Part shown: positions 41,229-41,347 of the stretch, piece by piece | Numbering within the stretch: the stretch's first letter is position 1 | How the letters are laid out: each line of letters starts with the position of its first letter | Assembly: GCF_905397395.1 (NCBI RefSeq) | Contig: NZ_CAJPVH010000048.1 | Span: 1-41,347, forward strand | Direction: 5' to 3' | Source of the DNA: Cupriavidus campinensis | Lineage (GTDB): Bacteria > Pseudomonadota > Gammaproteobacteria > Burkholderiales > Burkholderiaceae | Length of the DNA stretch: 41,347 nt | Notes under the pieces: model-generated | Told to the model about the DNA's origin: nothing | What the model saw: only the letters and a program-made list of their open reading frames with translations | Databases searched by the model: none | Translations under genes and position numbers: made by a program

Positions 41229-41347
41229 TGACCGCCGCTACTGTCGCCGCCCCGTTTCCCCCGTCCGTCCGCCGCCGCCGGGCCCATCCGCTGTCCGCCG
41301 CCGCGCTGGTGGCGGTGACGGTGGCCGCAGCCGGCGTGGGCGGTGCC
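41228..41347 (+). CDS. Start of a coupled gene, N-terminus only (partial)
   Basis: The ATG at 41228 overlaps the cpdB-like stop (TGATG). Forty codons are visible before the window ends. The start is MTAATVAAPFPPSVRRRR, a basic stretch, then a hydrophobic run (LSAAALVAVTVAAAGVGGA), which looks like a signal peptide or a membrane anchor. The family cannot be told from this piece. Overlapping start and stop suggest that it is made together with the nucleotidase and acts in the envelope (inference). Confidence 0.65.

Overview
The window is GC-rich, densely coding DNA with short intergenic gaps and an xseA-sodB junction. It carries a complete fdsGBACD cluster for soluble NAD-linked formate dehydrogenase with a divergent fdsR, a PPK2 polyphosphate kinase, a modABC/modE set and a DUF3141-pta-ackA-fabI cluster. 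Together these point to a betaproteobacterium of the Burkholderiaceae, most likely Cupriavidus or a close relative. This is inferred from gene content; I ran no database search. I see no tRNA, rRNA, CRISPR array, insertion sequence or phage gene, so it looks like an ordinary chromosomal segment.

Layout. 1-1014: the end of xseA, then sodB with its promoter and terminator. 1128-9240: a signalling block with a FixJ-like response regulator, a receiver-only protein, a LysR regulator and a giant kinase-like/ATPase/GAF/PAS/histidine kinase protein, closed by a bidirectional terminator. 9286-13232 (minus strand): a di-heme lipoprotein, a FrnE-like DsbA protein and two small hypothetical proteins. 13410-17387 (plus strand): a ZntB/CorA transporter, PPK2 and an M30-like metallopeptidase lipoprotein. 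17430-24839: fdsR and the divergent fdsGBACD operon. 24841-28762 (minus strand): MgtC, a stand-alone GT51 glycosyltransferase, an Ldh2-family dehydrogenase and an SLC13/DASS carrier. 29073-29834: a tyrosine phosphatase. 29862-35451: pta-ackA diverging from DUF3141-fabI. 35494-38954: an RRM-like protein, modE and the convergent modABC operon. 39132 to the end: a CpdB-like lipoprotein and the start of a translationally coupled gene.

How the genes work together. ModABC imports molybdate, and ModE has a well-formed operator lying across the modA promoter. Molybdenum is needed for the bis-MGD cofactor of FdsA, which FdsC (FdhD family) helps to sulfurate. FdsR has a ModE-like DNA-binding half. I find two matching dyads, ATATGn-N8-GCnTAT, one just upstream of the predicted fdsG -35 box and one in the leader. 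The DUF3141 protein has a Cys-Asp-His set resembling PHA synthases. It shares a control region with pta-ackA and is followed by fabI, which suggests a small acyl-CoA/acyl-phosphate module. A CTGC-N3-GCAG motif lies in that control region.

The points most worth following up are the paired FdsR dyads, the DUF3141/pta/ackA/fabI module, a four-copy 7-bp tandem repeat where the modB ribosome binding site should be, and the degenerate kinase domain of the 1837-residue signalling protein.
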